Shown here: positions 17,677 through 27,711 of the stretch, one piece after another | Position numbering within the stretch: the first letter of the stretch is position 1 | How the letters are laid out: the number at the start of each line of letters is the position of its first letter | Source: Bifidobacterium sp. ESL0682 | Lineage (GTDB): Bacteria; Actinomycetota; Actinomycetes; Actinomycetales; Bifidobacteriaceae | Direction of reading: 5' to 3' | Assembly: GCF_029392815.1 (NCBI RefSeq) | Contig: NZ_CP113942.1 | Location: 1,054,001-1,118,000, forward strand | DNA length: 64,000 nucleotides | Notes under the pieces: generated by a model | Told to the model about the DNA's origin: nothing | Databases searched by the model: none | The model's input: the letters and a program-made list of their open reading frames with translations, nothing else | Program-made: the position numbers and the translations under genes

Positions 17677-17811
17677 TGAGGTCCTTAGTACTCTTGTATC
17701 CCAGATTTCGTCGCTGTCACAGCCGTTGTTGTCTGTCTTGCAACTCATATTGTCATATAACATCGTTGCCATGAGAGATGTCGCGAAACCTGAGGTTATT
17801 GTCTTCTTAGA

Positions 17812-18599
17812 CTATTTGGCTGGTGACGATTCCCGCACCGTGATGCCATGTTCTTTCATGGTCTGCTTGACTTGAGCGATGGTCATCTTGCCGTAGTGGA
17901 AGACCGATGCTGCGAGCACCGCATCCGCACCGGCTTCGACGGCAGGCGGAAAGTCCTCAAGCTTGCCGGCACCGCCGCTGGCAATCAACGGGATGTTGAC
18001 CACCTTGCGCACGGCTTTGAGCATCTCGATGTCAAAGCCGTTTTCAGTCCCGTCAGCGTCCATGGAGTTGAGCAGAATCTCGCCTACACCAAGCTCTTGC
18101 GCTCGTTGAGCCCACCAGAGGGCATCGATGCCGGTGGAATGGCGGCCACCCATTGTGGTGACTTCGAATCCGGATTTGGTGTGTTGCTCCCCTTGCTCAC
18201 GTCGGGCATCCACGGAAAGCACCAGCACCTGGTTACCGAAACGCTGGGCGACCTGGCTGATCAGTTCTGGATTGTTGATGGCGGCAGTATTGACGCTTAC
18301 CTTGTCAGCACCGCTACGGAGCAACGCGTCAACGTCATTGACTGTTCGAACTCCCCGCCGACCGTCAGCGGAATGAAAATCTGGCCTGCCGTGCGGGTGA
18401 CCACATCCATCATCGTCTGACGATGACTGCTGGAGGCGGTCACATCAAGGAATGTCAGCTCGTCGGCGCCTTCGTCGTAATAGCGCCCCGCGAGCTCGAC
18501 CGGATCGCCGGCATCACGCAGATTCTCGAAATGCACGCCTTTGACCACACGTCCGTCATCCACATCCAGACACGGAATCACTCGCACCGCCAATGACAT
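17812..18599 (-). CDS. hisF: Imidazole glycerol phosphate synthase, cyclase subunit (frameshifted as sequenced)
   Basis: HisF closes the imidazole ring using ammonia from HisH. Restored length ~262 residues, a TIM barrel: [20 protein letters not shown] (catalytic Asp), [80 protein letters not shown] (second catalytic Asp) and [15 protein letters not shown]. The break is at a C4 run on the plus strand (18353-18356); one more base turns GGEFEQS into [10 protein letters not shown]. The ATG at 18599 follows GAGGAG. hisH is not in this window. Confidence 0.92.
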
Positions 18600-18722
18600 A
18601 ACACCACTCCTCATCGTCTACAAAACAATGTTATAAGCCTAGACTACAAATCCTGTCCGCACACCATCTATCTCACGAACGGACAGGACACGTTGCCGAC
18701 GGGCGCGTACACGCTCGTGAGA

Positions 18723-19928
18723 TCATGCACGTATGTTCTTCGCTGCCAACTGGCCGCAGGCGCCGTCGATATCCGAACCTCTGGTATCTCGCAATGTCGC
18801 CGTGATACCGGCGCTGTGCAGAATATCGAGGAAACGCTGCTCATCCTCGGGCTTAGAAGCGGTCCACTTCGAGCCTTCGATCGGATTCAGCGGAATCGGG
18901 TTGACATGCACCCAATTGTCACCGTAATGGTTCAGGCGGTGGGCCAGCTGCCGAGCATGTTCGGCTTGGTCGTTAATGCCGCGCATCAGTGCATATTCAA
19001 TGCTCACACGACGATGACTGGCGAGATAGTAATCATGTGCGGCGTCAAGTACTTGTTCGGAGTTGAAACGCCGGTTCATCGGCACCAACTCGTCTCGAAG
19101 CGTATCGTTCGGCGCATGCAGCGACACCGCCAGACGTACTGGGATGCCTTCATTCGTCAACTTTTTGATGCCGGGAACCACACCAACAGTCGAGACGGTG
19201 ATGTTGCGGGCTGAAATGCCGAATCCCTGTGGCTGCATGGCGCTGATCTGACGAACGGCGGACAGCACCGACTTGTAGTTGCCCATAGGCTCGCCTTCTC
19301 CCATGAATACCACGTTGCTCAGGCGCCCAGGCCCTCCGGCGACCTTACCATCTTCCATCGCCTTGGCGGCGACACGCACCTGTTCAAGAATCTCGGCTGT
19401 GGAAAGATTACGGGTCAGGCCCAACTGACCGGTGGCACAGAACGGGCAGCCCATGCCACAGCCCACCTGGCTGGAGATACAAAGAGTCGCACGATTCGGG
19501 TAGCGCATGAGCACCGATTCAATATGTGAGCCATCAAACAGCTCCCACAAGGTCTTGATGGTGGTGCCGTTGTCGGCCACCTGGTGAGTCACTTCCGTAA
19601 TAAGGGTCGGGAAGAAGGCCTCTTGCGCAGCCTCACGTTTGTCGGCTGGAAAATCGGTGAACGTCGAGACATCATTGTTGAAATGCTCGAAATAATGGTT
19701 GCCGAGCTGCTTGACCCTGAATTTCGGCATTCCCAGCTGTTTGGCTGTTTCGATGCGTTGTTCGTCGGTCATATCGGCAAAGTGCAGCGGCGGCTTGCCG
19801 CGACGGGCATGGTTCTTGGCCAGCACATCGCGAAACGCACCGGAATTGCCACCTGCGGTCACACCAGATTCGGCCTCGTTGGCTTCCTCTGACATAGCAC
19901 TTGTGGCTGTGGTTAAGGCTTCATTCAT
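18723..19928 (-). CDS. rlmN: Dual-specificity 23S rRNA/tRNA adenine C2-methyltransferase
   Basis: A ~401-residue radical SAM methyltransferase that methylates A2503 of 23S rRNA and A37 of some tRNAs. Seen: an N-terminal accessory domain with LGMPKFRVKQLGNHYFEHF, the 4Fe-4S motif CGMGCPFCATG (CxxxCxxC), GEGEPMGNYKSVLSAV, ITVSTVGVVPGI, and SLHAPNDTLRDELVPMNRRF; the C-terminal Cys in DIDGACGQLAAK is the methyl-carrying residue. The start is uncertain: ATG 19928 has GGGGA upstream, while further in-frame starts up to 20018 would lengthen a poorly conserved acidic N-terminus. Confidence 0.92.
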   Translation of the reverse strand: MNEALTTATSAMSEEANEAESGVTAGGNSGAFRDVLAKNHARRGKPPLHFADMTDEQRIETAKQLGMPKFRVKQLGNHYFEHFNNDVSTFTDFPADKREAAQEAFFPTLITEVTHQVADNGTTIKTLWELFDGSHIESVLMRYPNRATLCISSQVGCGMGCPFCATGQLGLTRNLSTAEILEQVRVAAKAMEDGKVAGGPGRLSNVVFMGEGEPMGNYKSVLSAVRQISAMQPQGFGISARNITVSTVGVVPGIKKLTNEGIPVRLAVSLHAPNDTLRDELVPMNRRFNSEQVLDAAHDYYLASHRRVSIEYALMRGINDQAEHARQLAHRLNHYGDNWVHVNPIPLNPIEGSKWTASKPEDEQRFLDILHSAGITATLRDTRGSDIDGACGQLAAKNIRA

Positions 19929-20137
19929 GATTTTCCCCATATACTCTGCATCCGCTAGTAATGATTCTGTATCATACGGCGAACGCAGCGATGTCCAACA
20001 GTAATCTGTCTCTTCCAACTTCCCGAAACACGGCAGGCAACACAGGCAAGAATGTGATAATTCTGGCGCGATAACGCTAATACGACAGCGATACTCTCAA
20101 CAAAACCTGCCGTTATTTTCGACCATACGGTAAAACG

Positions 20138-21124
20138 CTACATCCCGGTTGCCCAAAGAAGAAGGGTAAAGAACGGCGCACATAGCAAGATCGAATCGAC
20201 GCGATCTATGACTCCGCCATGACCCTTCAGAAGATGGCCCATATCCTTCAATCCCATGTCGCGCTTGAGCATCGAGGCGCAAAGGTCGCCGAACGTGCCG
20301 ATGACGCCGACCATCACACCGGTGATAATCAGTACCCACCAACGTGCTGACCACAGGCTTGGATAGGTGATGGCAAAAATCGCGAAAGCGCCAATCATGG
20401 CGAAAAGGATTGAGCCGCACAGCCCTTCAACGGATTTCTTGGGCGAAATGCGTGGAGAAAGTTTGTGCTTACCGAGGAAGGCACCGAAGAAAAGACCACC
20501 GGTATCGGAAAGAGCAGGCAGGAAAATCACCATGATGGCATGCGCAACCGGGTGGCCGTTAAAGGTCTCCGGAAGGATGATGCACGAGGCCAGTACCAAA
20601 ATATAGAGCACCAGAAATACCGACACAGCCACATTGTTGATGCTGCTTTCACCGGTTGTGCTAGTCGCCGCCGATGGCCCGGAGGATTTTTCTACGTTTT
20701 GTGCCGCTGCGAGTTTGCCTTCGATGGCTCCTGCAAGGCGCTTGCCGACGTTGTGCCGCATGTTTGCGGCAATGGCCACAACCACTGTCGAAACGGTAAT
20801 ACCCACACCCGCCGCAAGCACATGGTTGGGAACGTAATAGATCGAGAGCAACGTAGCTGCGCAGCACAGCCACAGCATCACCAACGGGATGTACAGGTGA
20901 ACCGTGGCGAAAGAAACATGCAGCTCACGCAGCGCCAGAACCAAGAAAACGACAATCAACCAAACATACAGATCGATCCTGAGCAGCAGACAGGCAACGA
21001 TGAGGACGATCAGGAAAACGGCGGTTGCAACGGCCTGGGGCATGTTACGCCCTGTCTTCTTGTTAATGTCATTGAGCGCGTTGCTCACCTCGTCGCCTGC
21101 CTCGTGCCGTTGTTTGTTGGTCAT
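20138..21124 (-). CDS. cdsA: Phosphatidate cytidylyltransferase
   Basis: An integral membrane enzyme of ~328 residues that makes CDP-diacylglycerol from phosphatidic acid and CTP, the precursor used by pgsA-type enzymes. About eight hydrophobic helices are present and the CdsA signature is complete near the C-terminus: SMLKRDMGLKDMGHLLKGHG followed by GVIDRVDS. A hydrophilic stretch of ~35 residues between helices 4 and 5 (AAAQNVEKSSGPSAATSTTGES) is unusually long. The start is likely ATG 21124 (AAGG close upstream); a TTG at 21172 would add 16 residues. It follows frr by 75 bp, in the common order rpsB-tsf-pyrH-frr-cdsA. Confidence 0.92.
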   Translation of the reverse strand: MTNKQRHEAGDEVSNALNDINKKTGRNMPQAVATAVFLIVLIVACLLLRIDLYVWLIVVFLVLALRELHVSFATVHLYIPLVMLWLCCAATLLSIYYVPNHVLAAGVGITVSTVVVAIAANMRHNVGKRLAGAIEGKLAAAQNVEKSSGPSAATSTTGESSINNVAVSVFLVLYILVLASCIILPETFNGHPVAHAIMVIFLPALSDTGGLFFGAFLGKHKLSPRISPKKSVEGLCGSILFAMIGAFAIFAITYPSLWSARWWVLIITGVMVGVIGTFGDLCASMLKRDMGLKDMGHLLKGHGGVIDRVDSILLCAPFFTLLLWATGM

Positions 21125-21199
21125 TGCCTTGTCTTTCGTGTCTGTCCGATTGATTTCCAATACGTTTTCCAAAAACGGAAAGACGCATCAATCACCGAA

Positions 21200-21754
21200 T
21201 CAGACCTCCATGATCTCCTTCTCCTTGGCATCAAGAAGTTGGTCGATGGTCTCTGTGGTCTCCTTGGTGACCTTGTCGAGATCCTTTTGCAGACGGTCGC
21301 CCTCGTCTTCGCCCATATCGCCGTCCTTGACGGCCTTGTCGATGGACTCCTTGGCTTTGCGTCGGATGTTGCGTACCGCAACCTTGCCGTCTTCGGCCTT
21401 GCCCTTGGCGAGCTTGACGTATTCCTTGCGGCGGTCTTCGGTCAGTTCCGGCATGGTCAGATGGATGACGTTGCCGTCGCGACGGGTGCTGCCGCCGAGA
21501 TCGGAGTCGCGAATGGCCTTTTCGACGGCGTTGGCCTGCGAGCCGTCAAACGGGGTGATAGACAGGGTACGCGGTTCCGGAACTCCGATGGAGGCGACGG
21601 CCTTGATTGGGGTCGGAGCGCCGTAGTAATCGACGACGAGGCCATTGAGAAGCGCCGGATTGGCACGACCTGTGCGGATGCCAGAGAAGTTCTCCTTCGT
21701 GGCTTCCACGGACTTGTTCATCTGTTCCTTGGCTTGTTCTACAGGATTTGCCAT
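21200..21754 (-). CDS. frr: Ribosome recycling factor
   Basis: A 184-residue RRF, which with EF-G splits the ribosome after termination. The two-domain signature is complete: a helix with EQMNKSVEATKENFSGIRTGRANPALLNGLVVDYYGAPTP, the beta domain with EPRTLSITPFD, then LTEDRRKEYVKLAKGKAEDGKVAVRNIRRKA and the C-terminal helix. ATG 21754 sits behind AGGAGAA; an in-frame upstream start would add eight residues. Part of the pyrH-frr-cdsA series. Confidence 0.96.
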   Translation of the reverse strand: MANPVEQAKEQMNKSVEATKENFSGIRTGRANPALLNGLVVDYYGAPTPIKAVASIGVPEPRTLSITPFDGSQANAVEKAIRDSDLGGSTRRDGNVIHLTMPELTEDRRKEYVKLAKGKAEDGKVAVRNIRRKAKESIDKAVKDGDMGEDEGDRLQKDLDKVTKETTETIDQLLDAKEKEIMEV

Positions 21755-21859
21755 GTTGTTCTCCTTATAGATTCGCAAAACGAATCTGTTGCTTACGAGG
21801 TTGCTGTTGTTCTCAGCGATTGTTTCTGATCAACGCACCGACAAACGATGCATCGCGTA

Positions 21860-22609
21860 TTATTGGATGACTTCCGATTCAAGGTTGGACACAAGCGTGC
21901 CAATCGGTTCTCCGACCAATGCCTTGGTGACATTTCCGGCTTCCTCCAAGCCGAACACACGAATATGCTGGTCGTTTTCACGAGCCATGGAAAGCGCCGC
22001 GGCATCCATGACCGCGAGGTTGTCGACCAATGCACGCTGGTAGCTCAAAGTCTGGAAACGCTTGGCGTTCGAGTCTTTACGAGGGTCGGCGGTATAGATG
22101 CCGTCAACACCGTTCTTGCCCATCAACACCTCATCGCAATGAATCTCCAGCGAACGCTGAATGGAGACGGTGTCGGTGGAGAAGTAAGGCATGCCCGCAC
22201 CTGCGCCGAAAATCACCACACGACCCTTTTCCAGATGGCGGATGGCTTTCAGAGGAATGTAAGGTTCTGCGACCTGACCCATGGTGATGGCTGTCTGTAC
22301 GCGAGTGGCCTGACCTTCCTGCTCGAGGAAGTCCTGCAAAGCGAGGCAGTTCATGACGGTGCCGAGCATGCCCATGTAATCGCCACGACTGCGTTCGATA
22401 CCGGCCTGCTGAAGTTCTGCACCTCGGAAGAAGTTGCCACCTCCGACGACGATGGCGACTTCGACGCCTTTCCCGACCGCCTTGTGGATTTCCTGGGCGA
22501 TACGGCGAATCACCGCTGTGTCGATGCCGATTTGGCCTCCACCGAAAGCCTCACCTGAAAGTTTCAGCAGCACCCGTCGAGCGTTATCATCCTTGGCATC
22601 GTTAGTCAT
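21860..22609 (-). CDS. pyrH: Uridylate (UMP) kinase
   Basis: A 249-residue hexameric UMP kinase of the amino-acid-kinase fold that phosphorylates UMP to UDP and is feedback-inhibited by UTP. Visible: [61 protein letters not shown] and [15 protein letters not shown]. The ATG at 22609 follows AAAGG at good spacing; the in-frame ATG at 22642 has none. It lies between tsf and frr as in most bacteria. Confidence 0.96.
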   Translation of the reverse strand: MTNDAKDDNARRVLLKLSGEAFGGGQIGIDTAVIRRIAQEIHKAVGKGVEVAIVVGGGNFFRGAELQQAGIERSRGDYMGMLGTVMNCLALQDFLEQEGQATRVQTAITMGQVAEPYIPLKAIRHLEKGRVVIFGAGAGMPYFSTDTVSIQRSLEIHCDEVLMGKNGVDGIYTADPRKDSNAKRFQTLSYQRALVDNLAVMDAAALSMARENDQHIRVFGLEEAGNVTKALVGEPIGTLVSNLESEVIQ

Positions 22610-22817
22610 CAGCGGCCTTTCTATCCTTATACAACGGCACATTACTGACTTATAGGTTATCCGTTCACAACGACAGCAACGTTTGTTGGCAGGTCTTGCC
22701 GTGAGAGGCTTCCAATCATTACGACTGACATCGTTGATGGGCAGTTGGACGAGCTTTACGGAATTGAAAATGAACTCTGGAACAATCTGAGTCCGAATCG
22801 GAAAAACTTGAACCTTG

Positions 22818-22860
22818 ATATAAAAATGTTGGCTGGTATCAGAAGATACCAGCCAACATT
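22818..22860 (-). terminator. Rho-independent terminator after tsf
   Basis: AATGTTGGCTGGTATC (22825-22840) pairs perfectly over 16 bp with 22845-22860 around a 4-nt loop; on the minus strand TTTTTATATC follows. It separates rpsB-tsf from pyrH. Confidence 0.9.
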
Positions 22861-22896
22861 CATGTGCTAATCAGCAGTAGGCGAAACAGTCGAGAA

Positions 22897-23748
22897 TTAC
22901 TTCTCGTCGCCCTTGCCTACCTCGATACGCGCAAAGGCAAGGAGCTCGCCGCCGGCCTGCTTGAAGAGGTCACCGACGGTCTTGGAGGTGTCCTTGACAT
23001 ATTCCTGCTCGAGCAGCACGTTCTCCTTGTAGAAGGCGTTCATGCGGCCCTCCACAATCTTGGGGATGATCTTCTCGGGCTTGCCTTCGGCCTGGGACTT
23101 CTCGGTGGCCACGCGACGTTCGGATTCGACAATATCAGCCGGAACGTCCTCACGCTTGAGCCACTTGGCGCCCATCGCGGAAATCTGCAGAGCGGCCTCG
23201 TGGGCAACGGTTGCGCCCTTTTCGTCGGTCGCGACGATGGCGACGATGCTCGGAGGCATTTCAGCGGACTTCTTGTGAGCATAGATCTCGACCTTCGGGC
23301 CTTCGATCTTGGCCACCTGGCCGACCTTGACGTGCTCGCCGAAGAGCGCTGCGGCTTCTTCCACGGTCTCCTTGACGGTGCCGTCGGCGGATGCGGCCGC
23401 GAGGACCTCATCGGCAGTGCCTGCGCCGGCCTTGATGACGTCATCGAGCACGCCATCGGCGAAGGCGACGAACTTCGGAGTCTTCGCCACGAAGTCGGTC
23501 TCGGAGTTGAGCTCGACGGCATAGCCGACCTGTCCGTTGTCGGTGTCGACCACGCGGGAGGCAATGGTGCCTTCCTGGGCGGTGCGGCCCTCGCGCTTGC
23601 CTGCGGCCTGGATGCCCTTGGCGCGGATGATTTCCTTGGCGCGTGCCACGTCGCCTTCGGCTTCGGTGAGCGCCTTCTTGACGTCCATCATGCCGGCACC
23701 AGTGTCTTCACGCACCTGCTTGATCAAAGCTGCTGTAATTGCTGCCAT
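22897..23748 (-). CDS. tsf: Elongation factor Ts
   Basis: A 283-residue EF-Ts, the guanine-nucleotide exchange factor of EF-Tu. The N-terminal UBA-like module with the family signature is plain: ALIKQVREDTGAGMMDVKKALTEAEGDVARAKEIIRAKG. The core carries GQVGYAVELNSETDFVAKTPKF, the second EF-Ts signature. AAGGAGA lies upstream of the ATG. Downstream of rpsB with a hairpin in the gap, and closed by a strong terminator. The codon choice is strongly biased, as expected for a highly expressed gene. Confidence 0.97.
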   Translation of the reverse strand: MAAITAALIKQVREDTGAGMMDVKKALTEAEGDVARAKEIIRAKGIQAAGKREGRTAQEGTIASRVVDTDNGQVGYAVELNSETDFVAKTPKFVAFADGVLDDVIKAGAGTADEVLAAASADGTVKETVEEAAALFGEHVKVGQVAKIEGPKVEIYAHKKSAEMPPSIVAIVATDEKGATVAHEAALQISAMGAKWLKREDVPADIVESERRVATEKSQAEGKPEKIIPKIVEGRMNAFYKENVLLEQEYVKDTSKTVGDLFKQAGGELLAFARIEVGKGDEK

Positions 23749-23787
23749 GTGTATCTCCTTGAAATGTTAATTGCTAATCAATGCACC

Positions 23788-23828
23788 AAAGGCGGTGCGG
23801 AAGCCAGAAGTTTCCGACACCGCCTTTT
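23788..23828 (-). terminator. Hairpin between rpsB and tsf
   Basis: GGCGGTG (23791-23797) pairs with CACCGCC (23818-23824), extended inside by CGGAA/TTCCG. The T-run after it on the minus strand is weak, so partial termination or mRNA processing that sets the rpsB:tsf ratio is the likely role. Confidence 0.55.
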
Positions 23829-23842
23829 GCACGTGATGTTGG

Positions 23843-24702
23843 TCAGGCCTTTGCCTCTTCGACCTTGGTTTCCTCAACCTTGGCCTCAGCAGGGCTGGTT
23901 TCGGCGGTGGCCGATGCGCCCTCTGCAGGCTTCTCATTGTCCTTGAGCAAGTCCTTCTCCCAAGCGGCCATCGGCTGCTCGGACTTGTCTTCGGTCTTCT
24001 CGGCCTTGCCGCTGCGCTCAAGCAGGCCGTCGGCGACGGCATCAGCCATGAGGCTGGTCAGCAGCTCGATGCCACGAATGGCGTCATCGTTGGCCGGAAT
24101 CGGATAATCCACGAGGTCGGGATCGGTGTTGGTGTCGACAATAGCGACAACCGGGATGTTCAGCTTGTGAGCTTCCTCAACGGCCAGCGCTTCCTTGTTG
24201 ATGTCGACAACAAACATGGCGGAAGGAGTGCGGGTCATGTTGCGGATGCCGCCGAGCTGCTTCTCGAGCTTGTTCTTCTCACGCTGCAGGAGCAGGAGTT
24301 CCTTCTTGGTCAGACCGGAGCCGTGAACGTCGGTGAAGTCCATCTCTTCCAGTTCCTTCAGGCGTGCGACGCGCTTGGAAACGGTCTGGAAGTTGGTGAG
24401 CATGCCGCCGAGCCAGCGCTCGGAAACGTAAGGCATGTTGACGCGGGTGGCCTGGGCAGCGATGGCTTCCTGGGCCTGCTTCTTCGTGCCGACGAAGAGC
24501 ACGGTGCCGTTGTGAGCGACGGTCTGCTTGATGAAATCGTAGGCCTTGTCGATCATATCGAGCGACTTGAAGAGATTGATGATGTGGATGCCGTTGCGCT
24601 CCATCAAGATGTACTGCTTCATCTTGGGGTTCCAGCGACGGGTCTGATGGCCGAAGTGCAGTCCTGCCTTCAGCATTTTTCGCTCATAGTGATCTGAGCC
24701 AT
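23843..24702 (-). CDS. rpsB: 30S ribosomal protein S2 (frameshifted near the start as sequenced)
   Basis: S2 of the small subunit, ~285 residues. Conserved parts: [72 protein letters not shown] and [26 protein letters not shown], then a low-complexity acidic/Ala tail. The true start is the ATG at 24702 (MAQITMSE), but an A5 run on the minus strand (24676-24680) puts MLKAGL out of frame. The family consensus MAQITMSDMLKAG is restored by two fewer As, or one more (giving SEKMLKAG). As written, only a start inside the conserved part is open, which cannot be right for an essential gene. Confidence 0.93.
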
Positions 24703-25011
24703 GATAATGCTACCTTTCAGTCGGTTATTGCCTGGCCATGCGGGCCTGCGTGCAATGTCACCGCCTTGAGGCGAATCCATCGACCGACACAGTCCGTCAC
24801 GTGCATGACGCGAATTTGTGCGCTTGGTTGACAATATTTGTTGGATTCCTAGGCAACGTGACCGCTTCGGAATCCGCTTTAGCGCACAATTCCTTAAAAT
24901 AGCACAAACATGGTATAAAAGGCGGTTCTTCGGTATCCGCGTAACCTTGGCAGATATCCAGACCTGAAAAACGATAGCCAGATTGTTCTATGAATGATTC
25001 ATCAATAAAAA
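24703..25011. other. rpsB upstream region
   Basis: About 300 bp between rpsB and the def terminator with no credible gene on either strand. It must hold the rpsB promoter and leader. I see no clear -35/-10 pair and no leader I can assign. Confidence 0.4.
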
Positions 25012-25052
25012 AGTTGTCCGGACACCGACTTTTCATCGATATCCGGACAACT
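25005..25052 (-). terminator. Rho-independent terminator of def
   Basis: AGTTGTCCGGA (25012-25022) pairs perfectly with TCCGGACAACT (25042-25052); on the minus strand TTTTTTATTG follows. Confidence 0.85.
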
Positions 25053-25082
25053 GACACGTCCATCACTGCTTTGCAGCTTGAC

Positions 25083-25564
25083 TCATTGCGCCTCGCGCAT
25101 GCGGCGCATAGCCTCTCGGCGTTCCTCTTTTTCGAGACGGTCGAGATAGATATGACCGTCAAGATGGTCGGTCTCGTGCTGCAGCATCCGACCCATGATG
25201 CCCGTACCTTCGACGACGATGGTTTTGCCGTCGAGGTTGATACCACGAACACGAGCATAATCGGCCCGTCGAGTCTTGTACCAGAGCTTGGGCACCGAAA
25301 GGCAACCTTCGTCGCCGTACTGCTCTCCCCTGGTCTCTTCGACGACGGGGTTCAGCACATAGCCAAGCTTGCCGTCGATGTTATATGAGAAGGCACGCAG
25401 GTTGATACCGATCTGGTTGGCTGAAAGCCCGGCACGTCCGGGATCGTCAACAGTATCCAATAGATCCTGCACCATATTGCGGACTGCCGGGGTTATCTCC
25501 TAATCGGTTCGCATGGGGTACGCAACACCGGATCGGGAACGACCCGAATCTCTCGTAACGACAA
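25083..25564 (-). CDS. def: Peptide deformylase (frameshifted as sequenced)
   Basis: Removes the formyl group from the N-terminal Met of new proteins; metal-dependent. Restored length ~160 residues. The three active-site motifs are present: GLSANQIGI (GxGLAAxQ type), [10 protein letters not shown] (EGCLS) and [17 protein letters not shown] (HExDH). The N-terminal part ([19 protein letters not shown]) is in another frame; adding one base at 25500-25501 gives [19 protein letters not shown]. The start appears to be a TTG at 25564 behind AAGGAG with seven-base spacing. Without the correction the first ~40 residues would be lost. Confidence 0.87.
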
Positions 25565-25601
25565 TGCACTGCTCCTTTATATGTCGATGTTTCCGACACC
25601 A

Positions 25602-27632
25602 TCACTCTTTCGTGGACGAATCCTCTTCCGACTGCTTTTCGCTTTCGGTTTCCTTCCAGGGATCGTCCTCACGTTCCGCCCGACGCGCACCAACATTCTG
25701 TTTGGCCTGCTCATAGGCCTCACGAACCTTTGGAGTCACCGCATCGGTGGCCTGGCGCACGGATTCAGCGGTCTTGTCAATGAATCCCGCAGCGGCCGAG
25801 GGGGCCGGCTTGATCCGTGCTTTTGGAGTATAGATCTTGGTGTTGATGAGATCGGCGTAATGCTTGAGCACTTCCGGGCGCACGACTTTCATGCTCGGGG
25901 TCAGCATGCCGTTCTCTTGGGTGAATTCGTCTTCGACGATAATGAACTTGCGTACCGATTCCGCTCGTGAGACCGAACTGTTGGCCTGATCGACATATTG
26001 CTGGACGTATGCGCGAACGGCGTCGTTTTGGCAGATATCGGTTATGGACATGTTTTCGTCCATGCCGTTGTTGCTCAGCCAAGAACGGACCATCTCGGGG
26101 TCGAGCTCGATAAGGGCCGAAATGAAGGGACGGCCGTCACCGATGACGACGGCGTGGGAAACGATCGGACAGGTGCCGATAGTGTCTTCCATCGGGGCGG
26201 GACTGACGTTCTTGCCGCCGGCGGTGATGAGGATGTCCTTCTTGCGGCCGGTGATGTAGACGAAGCCGTCGTCGTCGATCTGCGCGATGTCTCCGGAATG
26301 TACCCAGCCGCCCGGCTCGGTAGCTTCGGCGGTGAGTTCAGGCTGCTTGTAATAGCCCAGGAACACATCCTCGCCATTGATCAGCAATTCGTCATCGTCC
26401 GCGAGCTTGACGGCAATGCCGGTGCCCGGACGGCCCACGGCGCCGACCTTGTTGAAGTCTTGGAAGCTGACGATGCAGGGTGCAGCGGTTTCGGTCATAC
26501 CATAGCCCTGAATGAAGGTGATGCCGTCCATGCCGTTGAAGAAATGCGCCAGATCGGCGTTCATCGGAGCGCCGCCGCAGGCGACGTACTTCAGGTTCGG
26601 GCCCAAGGCGCTGCGCACCGAAGCTCCCACCGTCTTCATATAGAACTTATGCTTCAACTGTTCGGCAAAGCTGTGGCCACGGCCTTCCTGCGCGTCTTTC
26701 GACCAACGCACGAAATGATCAAACGCCATGTTGAACACACGGCCCTGCAGCCCGGCGCCAGCTTTCTGTGAAGCGGCGTTGTAGACTTTCTCGAACACGC
26801 GAGGCACACCAAGCAGATAAGTCGGCTTGAACGTACGCAAATCGGTGAGCAAGTGCTTGGCGTTGGGTGTATAGCCCACAACGCCTTGGGCCCCGATGGC
26901 GACGTACTGGATGTAACGGGCGAAGCAATGGGCCAGCGGCAGGAAGAGCAGCAGCCTGCTTGGCTGATAAAGCATGTCGTCGAGCACAGCCCAACCGATG
27001 AAGGTCGTGGAAACGAAATTCCTGTGGGAAAGCATGACTCCTTTGGGAGCCCCTGTGGAACCGGAGGTGTAGACGATGGTCAGCATGTCATCAGCGCGCA
27101 CTCGAGAGATGGCGTCGTCCAGTTCCTCGTCAGTGACCGACGTACCGAAATCAGATACCGCCTCCAGGCCGTCCTCCTGCAGATTGAACACATATTTGAG
27201 GCCATCGCGTTCGCGACGGAACTCCTCGAGCGTCTGCGTGTGTTCCGCATCGCCTCCGAAGGCAACAATCGGATCGACATCTTCGACAATGCCCTTGGCC
27301 TGTCGAGGCGAATCGGTCTCATAAATCGGCACACTCACCGCGCCGATGGCAGCGCACGCAAAGTCCACGACACCCCACTCATAACTGGTGGCGGCGTAGA
27401 TAACAACCATGCTTCCGGCCTTGGCTCCCAGGCCCATCAGGCCCTTGGCCACTTTACGGACACGATCGAGCATCTGTTCAGCCGTGACGGTGTGCCATTG
27501 CTGGGTCGACTCGTCCAACCATTCGGCAATAGCACCCTTAGGTGCTTTTTCGGCTCGGTTGGAGAGCAACGAATAGATGGTGTCTTTATCCGTGGTCTTA
27601 GTGACAGGATCCAGATAGAATTCTCGCAACAT
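25602..27632 (-). CDS. Long-chain fatty acid--CoA ligase (AMP-binding)
   Basis: A 676-residue ANL-superfamily adenylating enzyme. It should activate a long-chain fatty acid to its acyl-CoA through an acyl-AMP. Motifs: TIVYTSGSTGAPKGVMLSH (P-loop-like A3), YGMTETAAPCIVS (A5), GWVHSGDIAQIDDDGFVYITGRKKDILITAGGKNVSP (A7-A8 with the hinge Asp and catalytic region). After the enzyme proper there is a ~60-residue charged C-terminal tail (AESVRQATDAVTPKVREAYEQAKQ), probably helical. ATG 27632 starts the conserved domain; a longer in-frame start at 27719 would overlap the upstream gene. Confidence 0.88.
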   Translation of the reverse strand: MLREFYLDPVTKTTDKDTIYSLLSNRAEKAPKGAIAEWLDESTQQWHTVTAEQMLDRVRKVAKGLMGLGAKAGSMVVIYAATSYEWGVVDFACAAIGAVSVPIYETDSPRQAKGIVEDVDPIVAFGGDAEHTQTLEEFRRERDGLKYVFNLQEDGLEAVSDFGTSVTDEELDDAISRVRADDMLTIVYTSGSTGAPKGVMLSHRNFVSTTFIGWAVLDDMLYQPSRLLLFLPLAHCFARYIQYVAIGAQGVVGYTPNAKHLLTDLRTFKPTYLLGVPRVFEKVYNAASQKAGAGLQGRVFNMAFDHFVRWSKDAQEGRGHSFAEQLKHKFYMKTVGASVRSALGPNLKYVACGGAPMNADLAHFFNGMDGITFIQGYGMTETAAPCIVSFQDFNKVGAVGRPGTGIAVKLADDDELLINGEDVFLGYYKQPELTAEATEPGGWVHSGDIAQIDDDGFVYITGRKKDILITAGGKNVSPAPMEDTIGTCPIVSHAVVIGDGRPFISALIELDPEMVRSWLSNNGMDENMSITDICQNDAVRAYVQQYVDQANSSVSRAESVRKFIIVEDEFTQENGMLTPSMKVVRPEVLKHYADLINTKIYTPKARIKPAPSAAAGFIDKTAESVRQATDAVTPKVREAYEQAKQNVGARRAEREDDPWKETESEKQSEEDSSTKE

Positions 27633-27711
27633 GTTCCCAACTATACGCAACCGTAACCCCAATACTACGTTAGCGTAACTTTTGACTCCTCCAGATAGTC
27701 CCGTGCAGGAT

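Noticed and set aside
20465-21829. A 454-codon plus-strand open frame
   Set aside because: It lies antisense to cdsA and frr, whose motifs are complete; it has no domain and no ribosome site. It is a by-product of codon bias.
22864-23946. A 360-codon plus-strand open frame
   Set aside because: Antisense to tsf, which is highly biased in codon use; no family features.
24797-25258. A 153-codon minus-strand open frame
   Set aside because: It covers the def terminator and another frame of def; no ribosome site or family.
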